Of a stretch of DNA of 64,000 nucleotides, positions 60,501 to 64,000 are shown one piece after another. Under the pieces are notes generated by a model, which was given only the letters and a program-made list of their open reading frames with translations, was not told the origin of the DNA and ran no database searches. The stretch's first letter is position 1, and each line of letters opens with the position of its first letter. The stretch spans positions 24,238,639-24,302,638 of the forward strand of contig VZDJ01007753.1 in the NCBI GenBank assembly GCA_008694505.1, in the 5' to 3' direction. The position numbers and the translations under genes were made by a program. The stretch comes from Cyanoderma ruficeps. Taxonomy: Eukaryota; Chordata; Aves; Passeriformes; Timaliidae.

Positions 60501-61949
60501 CTCACAAAATTGCACATTCTAGGACAACCAGTTGAATATTCATATATTTATGATTGCATTGCCTTGGAAATGGTGAACAAGGGCTGACATAGCCCTTCAT
60601 AGAAGTAGTACGTGATCCTCAGGGAACACAGAAAACCACTCCAAGTGCAGAGCTATGTTTAATGCACCAAGACCACCTTAATTATAAGCTATGAATTCAA
60701 CCAAAATTTTGATTTCCTCAGTCAAATTAATTTTCTCCTCTTGTAAAACAGGTATAGTTCTAAAAACACTAAAACATCACTCATTAGTCTCAGCTACTAT
60801 CTGACATTTCAGAGCCTAGGGGATACTGGCAATGTCACAGCTTCCTTGCCATCCTATGGATCTTTCCAGAGATGATTCTACTGTATTTAAGCTCTGCACT
60901 TCTCTTGGTTTTCCTTTTTATAACTGTATCTTTTACAACTAAATTCTGTTACATGGAGAAAGTAGATTTAACTTCATGAGTTAACATCATTTTAAGAGAG
61001 CTATTGCGTAGTGCTTACTTGCCTGCTGTGCCTAAACCATGACACTGACGAGTGCTTTTCATCCCTTCTTATTTTTTTTAATACCCTGAAATCCATATAA
61101 ACTATGCAGGGCTCAATGAATCTTTGGTGTCTTCTTAGGTATTCCCATGAGATGTAAATAATAAAGCTGCTAATGTGGAGGACTAAAGCATTTCAGTAAA
61201 ACCTATTTTAAGTTGGGGAAATAAGTGGTGATTGAAGGAAAAAAACACTTTTCATCCAAGCAGAATTTAAACAAGGACTAATAAAGTTGCACCTTTGAAA
61301 TCACAAGGTATAGATAATTTACAAACAATAATTGGAAAAGGCTCAGATAATGAGGTCTCTGGACCATTAATAATCTGTTTCAATAACTCCTAAGATCCCA
61401 AAAGACTGGTAAGAAACCGTCACTGTACGTCTGGTTTAATAAGGTAAAACCAATGGCCCAAATAACTGTATATTTTTCAGTGTGACCATTTTCACAAATA
61501 TAAAAGGAAATTCAATAGAAACATTTTTTTTAAAAAGGTAAATTAATTAATAATTATTAAATCTTTGCATGATTGGAATATGAATAATTATAGAGGCCAT
61601 GGGGCAAGGGAGGTTATATAATATCTCTATGACACCAGACCATTGTGTCTTTTGCATTTCGTGATTCAACTCATACATCAACAAATTTGAAGGAATAAAC
61701 AACCAACCAAACAAATGCCCCAGAGGTGATAGAACTCAGTAAGGTTCCAGATGGATGAAAAGAATTTGGCTCAGTTAGGTGGAAAAATAAAGGGTCCAAA
61801 GGTTGGTTGTGGAATTTAGACATTTGAATAAGAATTAAACATGCATTTGAAATATTGGTACTGTGGTGTTATATTTTAAAATCAAGAATGAGATCAGACT
61901 ACTTGATCAGGACTTGATTCGTAGACTAAAAAACTAGCTCTGTCCCTTT
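57561..61949. other. Non-coding AT-rich stretch
   Basis: No gene or clear repeat. A short stuttered ATTACTAA tract (about 59420-59450) is the only local repeat. The minus-strand frames at 59859-60217 overlap each other and are not recognisable. Confidence 0.6.
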
Positions 61950-62168
61950 GATTCTCACAAATCAGTCTGCAACAAGGGCCAGCAACATACCCTTACAACT
62001 AAGAAGGTCAATAGCACCCTGGACTGTATTAGGAAGAGCACCACCAGCAAGCAGAGTTACATAGTGGATCCTTCCCTTCTACTCAGCACTGGTGAGACAT
62101 CTGGAGTGCTCTTCCCTGTGTTAGGCTCTATGATAGAAGAGGCAGGAATGTATCGGAGAGAGCACAGT

Positions 62169-62464
62169 TGGTGCTGTTGTACACCACAACGACACAGACT
62201 CCAACTTCAGAAGGCTGAAAATTACTCCTTTATTTTTTGGGATGTGTCTCTCTTTTATACTATTCTACACAGACCAATTTGATTGCTGAAACAAAGACAA
62301 ACTTCTTTAATCACATTGGTCACACCAGAGGGACATCAAGTCCCTCCTAGGGAAGGATGTAAACAAAGTTACAGTTACAAAAACATGTCTCTTGTTTACA
62401 GAAAATTCCCTGGGAAAAGAATTTCAGAAAACCTAAACATCTCAGACATGAAACCAGGGCTACA
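62169..62464 (-). mobile_element. Solo LTR inserted in CR1, perfect 6-bp duplication
   Basis: A 296-bp insert starting TGGTGCTGTTG and ending GGGCTACA. It is flanked on both sides by CACAGT (62163-62168 and 62465-62470), an exact 6-bp target duplication lying in the CR1. A reverse-complement TATAAAA (about 62253-62259) precedes a reverse-complement AATAAA (62229-62234), so the LTR points to the minus strand. The 6-bp duplication suggests a class II (ERVK-like) element. The LTR is short for its class but has both ends. No internal retroviral sequence is present. The plus-strand frames at 62064-62483 are chance frames through CR1 and LTR. Confidence 0.88.
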
Positions 62465-62718
62465 CACAGTGAAGGACCACTAACATGATTCAAGGATTGC
62501 AGCATCTGTTGAACTAGGAAAGACTGAGAGTTGGCAGTTTTGCCAAGAGAAGAAAGGATTCAATAGGATTTTGTTATTGTGTATCAATACTTGATGGTAG
62601 AAAATAAAGATGTAGAAGCCAGGCTCTTCTCACTAACACCAAACAAAAAGGAGGCAACACGCACAAATTAAAAAGCAGGAAATTACAGTTAAACACAAGG
62701 AAAGATATAATTCCTGTA

Positions 62719-62834
62719 GAATCACTAAAAAGTTTGGGTTGAAAGGGATCTCTTAAAGACCATCTAGTCAAACTCTCTGCCATGGGCTGGGACATCTTTC
62801 ACACAGGTTACTCTTTTGATCAGGTTGCTCAAGG
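62719..62834 (-). mobile_element. CR1 3' end inserted into the older CR1
   Basis: About 116 bp in reverse orientation: GAATCACTAAAAAGTTTGGG, then TTGAAAGGGATCTCTTAAAG, ACCATCTAGTCAAACTCTC and CAGGTTGCTCAAGG, typical of the reverse complement of a CR1 3' end. It interrupts the plus-strand CR1 exactly, with CTGTA on both sides (62714-62718 and 62835-62839) as a plausible short target duplication. It is an extremely 5'-truncated copy. Confidence 0.82.
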
Positions 62835-63024
62835 CTGTAAGGTGGTAGAACACTGTAACAGGTTGCCAGGAAAGGCTGTAGAGTCTCAATCCTTGGAGAA
62901 AATAAAGAGCCAACTCGACACATGACTGAGCAATCCGCTCTAGTTCATCTTGTTTGGAGCAGTGGGATTGGGCAAGATGGCCTCTGGAGGTCCCTTCCAG
63001 CCTTAATGATTCTGTGATTCTATG

Positions 63025-64000
63025 GCAAAAGAAAAAAAGAGACAAGTGTTACATTACAGATGTATATGATGTTTGAAATGGAGCTTCCCACAAACCTTTA
63101 TTATTAGATACTGAAATACTTCAGGTATTATAATTTATATACAAACTGTTAAACTAAGATATGGACACTTGCCTTATGAACTTTCCCTTGCTTTCTCCTA
63201 CTCCTCAGTACACACAGAGGCATACAAATAAATTTTACTTTCTCTGTTTATCAACCAAACCCATCCTACAATCACTGAAAATTTTGAGACCCTCTTAAAG
63301 TCACTGTCAGTTTTAGCAATATTTCTTGTTTTCAGTTTTCATGAAACCCTCTTTCTAACAAATAGACATAACTGTGAGATATTTAAATTCTATGTACTAA
63401 TAATAGACCTCAAGGTTTCAGTTTCAGATATGTGTGAGGGGTGGGAAGCATTCACTGAAATTGTGAAGTTTTCCAACAAAAAAACTTGCTAACATTGCAA
63501 AATAAATAGTTGCCAGTATTTTTTTTGTTTGTTTCTTGAGGGTTTCTCTGGCTTTCTGTGTCTTCCTTTACTAATTTTCTGATTTTTCTAAGGATAACAG
63601 TATTCTCACTGGGTCTATTAACAAATAGTTCCTTCATACCATTTCTATATTGGGACATTAAACCAAAAGCAAACACTTTCACACAACTGTTCTTTCCTGT
63701 AAGAGTTTTTCCTGTTAAATGTATGGGGGGGGAAAGCCCTGAACAACAGAAAAGTAGTGTTCAGAATAAAGAAAAGCTGACTAAGAGTTACAATATTGCA
63801 TGCTTCTTAACCCAGCAGCTAATTTCCTCCTCAGTTATATATCAATGAGTTTGACATGGAGAATTATACAGTATTGCCCTATTAAACTGGTGGCTTATAT
63901 AAAGGAATGGTTTCCCACTCATTTTCTGACTCTAAGCTAGTCTTTGAAAATGTCATTCCTGGATAATTGCCTCCTATCCAAAAAAAAAAAAAAAANTATG
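63025..64000. other. Non-coding stretch at the right edge
   Basis: No gene was recognised. Overlapping frames on opposite strands at 63452-63848 are not recognisable. The window ends in an A16 run (63980-63995) followed by N at 63996. Confidence 0.6.

Larger units (their letters stand above)
61950..63024 (+). mobile_element. CR1 LINE split by two later insertions
   Basis: A forward CR1 in three pieces: about 61950-62168, 62465-62718 and 62835-63024. Piece one has AAGAAGGTCAATAGCACCCT, GGACTGTATTAGGAAGAGCA and CTACTCAGCACTGGTGAGAC. Piece two resumes with GAAGGACCACTAACATGATT, GGAAAGACTGAGAG, GAAGCCAGGCTCTTCTCACT and GCACAAATTAAAAAGCAGGA. Piece three has GGTGGTAGAACACTGTAACA, GTCTCAATCCTTGGAGA and GAGGTCCCTTCCAGCCTTAA, then the octamers ATTCTGTG and ATTCTATG (63009-63024). 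The order and spacing are those of one continuous CR1 3' end once the two inserts are ignored. The element is inactive, and its left edge is approximate. Confidence 0.93.

Noticed and set aside
1..64000. CRISPR array, operons, bacterial promoters, tRNA or rRNA genes
   Set aside because: The sequence is vertebrate nuclear DNA; no spaced direct repeats, no tRNA B-box-like GGTTCGAATC and no rRNA-like blocks were seen.

Overview
The window reads as AT-rich, gene-poor nuclear DNA from a bird, probably a passerine. The evidence is the repeat content. There are several copies of the avian CR1 LINE, recognised by their 3' ends: tandem octamers of the ATTCTGTG/ATTCTATG type, preceded by the conserved GGTTGGAAGGGACC-like block. 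There are also LTRs of avian endogenous retroviruses with intact TG...CA ends. The passerine assignment rests on LTR sequences as I remember them and is inference. I found no confident protein-coding gene, tRNA, rRNA, snRNA or miRNA. The open frames in the window are short (the longest is about 145 codons and spans a run of N), many begin at non-ATG codons, and none gave a protein I recognise. The window is best described as a gene desert or the inside of a very large intron.

Layout. 1-5285 is non-coding with microsatellites; a minus-strand CR1 lies at 5286-5717; a plus-strand CR1 3' end lies at 7632-7866; a GC-richer, promoter- or enhancer-like island lies at 11340-11780. A solo LTR with a near-perfect 6-bp target duplication lies at 16583-17202. 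A minus-strand CR1 at 19651-20262 joins the endonuclease region directly to the 3' end. From 20.3 to 40.8 kb is a repeat-poor desert holding a few weak exon candidates. A plus-strand CR1 lies at 40858-41467. Another desert follows, containing an 84-base assembly gap at 50150-50233. Between 52.7 and 57.6 kb there is an LTR cluster: one family is present twice in opposite orientation, with a second LTR family between the copies. At 61950-63024 a plus-strand CR1 has been split by two later insertions: an LTR with a perfect 6-bp duplication, and a minus-strand CR1 3' end.

There are no pathways or operons here. What can be read is insertion history (CR1 first, LTR and second CR1 later, in the 62-kb nest), internal rearrangement of repeats, and a few candidate regulatory motifs or exons that need comparative or transcript data. 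I saw nothing that supports an undescribed biological system; the strongest observations concern nested and rearranged mobile elements.
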